From Desulfobulbaceae bacterium (GTDB lineage: Bacteria; Desulfobacterota; Desulfobulbia; Desulfobulbales; VMSU01), in contig JAQUKQ010000005.1 of NCBI GenBank assembly GCA_028718985.1, forward strand, positions 1 through 64,000: 64,000 bases of DNA. Direction: 5' to 3'. This document shows, piece by piece, positions 63,625 to 64,000 of this stretch (positions are counted from its first letter, which is position 1; every line of letters starts with the position of its first letter). Made by a program: the position numbers and the translations under genes. The notes below the pieces were generated by a model. It was not told the origin of the DNA. It was given only the letters and a program-made list of their open reading frames with translations, and did not search any database.

Positions 63625-64000
63625 TCAAAAGAAACTGGCCTGAACATCATCAAAGAGTTTTTCCCTTTGCACTTGCCATTTCAGAGGATCCTCATAGCCC
63701 TGCACACCATCATCGCTATGCGAGAGATCAAGATCATATACCGGCACCGGATTTTTCTTGCGGTCATCGTAAAAAACCCGCACCACCGGCCTCAACACAT
63801 CGTCAGTTGAGCCGATAACCACGCCAATCCGTTCACTCTCGAGCTTCACACAGGCACCGATCGGATAGACCCCAATGCTGCGGATAAATTGATAGGTGAG
63901 CTCTTTGTTGAAGTGGAACTCACTCCACTCATAGAGCTTACGCAGCCCTGCCACCCGATCAATCCCCTTCTTGTAGCAGCGATCTGAGGTGAGGGCATCG
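63625..64000 (-). CDS. C-terminal part of an HD-GYP domain protein (cut by the right edge)
   Basis: Runs from the right edge to a stop at 63625, about 124 codons. It opens with DALTSDRCYKK, the end of an HD-GYP domain (YDALTSDR-type), followed by AGLRKLYEWSEFHFN, SIGVYPIGACVKLE and VGIVIGS-like beta strands that form the usual C-terminal tail of such phosphodiesterases. The HD and GYP motifs lie beyond the edge. It is tail to tail with the receiver-like gene, almost touching. Confidence 0.8.
   Translation of the reverse strand, partial: DALTSDRCYKKGIDRVAGLRKLYEWSEFHFNKELTYQFIRSIGVYPIGACVKLESERIGVVIGSTDDVLRPVVRVFYDDRKKNPVPVYDLDLSHSDDGVQGYEDPLKWQVQREKLFDDVQASFF

Noticed and set aside
1-64000. 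Possible tRNA or rRNA genes
   Set aside because: I found no cloverleaf with a CCA-adjacent acceptor stem or conserved rRNA segment by eye. A covariance search would be needed to exclude them.

Overview
The window is chromosomal DNA of moderate GC from an anaerobic-type Gram-negative bacterium. The gene content points to the Desulfobacterota, perhaps near the Desulfobulbales: a cdaA-ybbR-glmM cluster, a trpEGDCF run without trpBA, large PstC and PstA subunits, a PEP-CTERM surface protein, many c-di-GMP and two-component proteins, and a giant multiheme cytochrome c. This placement is inferred from gene content; there is no rRNA in the window. I saw no tRNA, rRNA, CRISPR array, insertion sequence or phage gene.

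Layout. 1-3671 (minus): the start of an internally deleted GGDEF protein running off the left edge, then glmM, a YbbR-domain gene and the diadenylate cyclase gene cdaA. 3942-9214 (plus): rpsT, a strong terminator or attenuator hairpin, and trpE-G-D-C-F. 9379-22063 (plus): a promoter with a palindrome, a gene of unknown function, thiL, a four-module HDOD/GAF/kinase/receiver protein, a MerR-MinD fusion, an ExeA-like ATPase, uvrB, a DUF374 acyltransferase, an HD-GYP protein, an SDR, a YkgJ-type protein and a serA-like dehydrogenase. A decayed DUF309-type pseudogene and a rhodanese/metallo-beta-lactamase sulfur-oxidation fusion follow. 23928-33441: the phosphate regulon, pstSCAB-phoU (minus) divergent from phoB-phoR (plus), with a four-repeat Pho box between them. 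33529-43972 (minus): a PEP-CTERM protein and an 8.8-kb gene for a 2941-residue cytochrome with 69 heme-attachment motifs. 44693-47850: a BaeS-like kinase facing its probable regulator, then two PilZ genes. 48249-58063: a dynamin-like GTPase, adenylate kinase, a 39-residue small protein, a K+ channel with an RCK domain, and a TolC/MFP/RND efflux operon. 58155-60514 (minus): a CheY/substrate-binding-protein/CheW fusion and a small gene. 60804-63622 (plus): HIT, mobB, serS and a degenerate receiver-like protein. The right edge cuts an HD-GYP gene on the minus strand.

How it fits together. Housekeeping blocks (cell-wall precursor and c-di-AMP, tryptophan, phosphate, serine and seryl-tRNA) alternate with signalling and surface functions. 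c-di-GMP parts recur: a GGDEF remnant, two HD-GYP proteins and two PilZ proteins. The two most unusual items are the 69-heme cytochrome, built from tandem 19-heme units of about 1.5 kb and ending in a heme-free Ig/fibronectin-like tail, and the REC-SBP-CheW fusion, which looks like a cytoplasmic ligand sensor plugged directly into a chemotaxis array.
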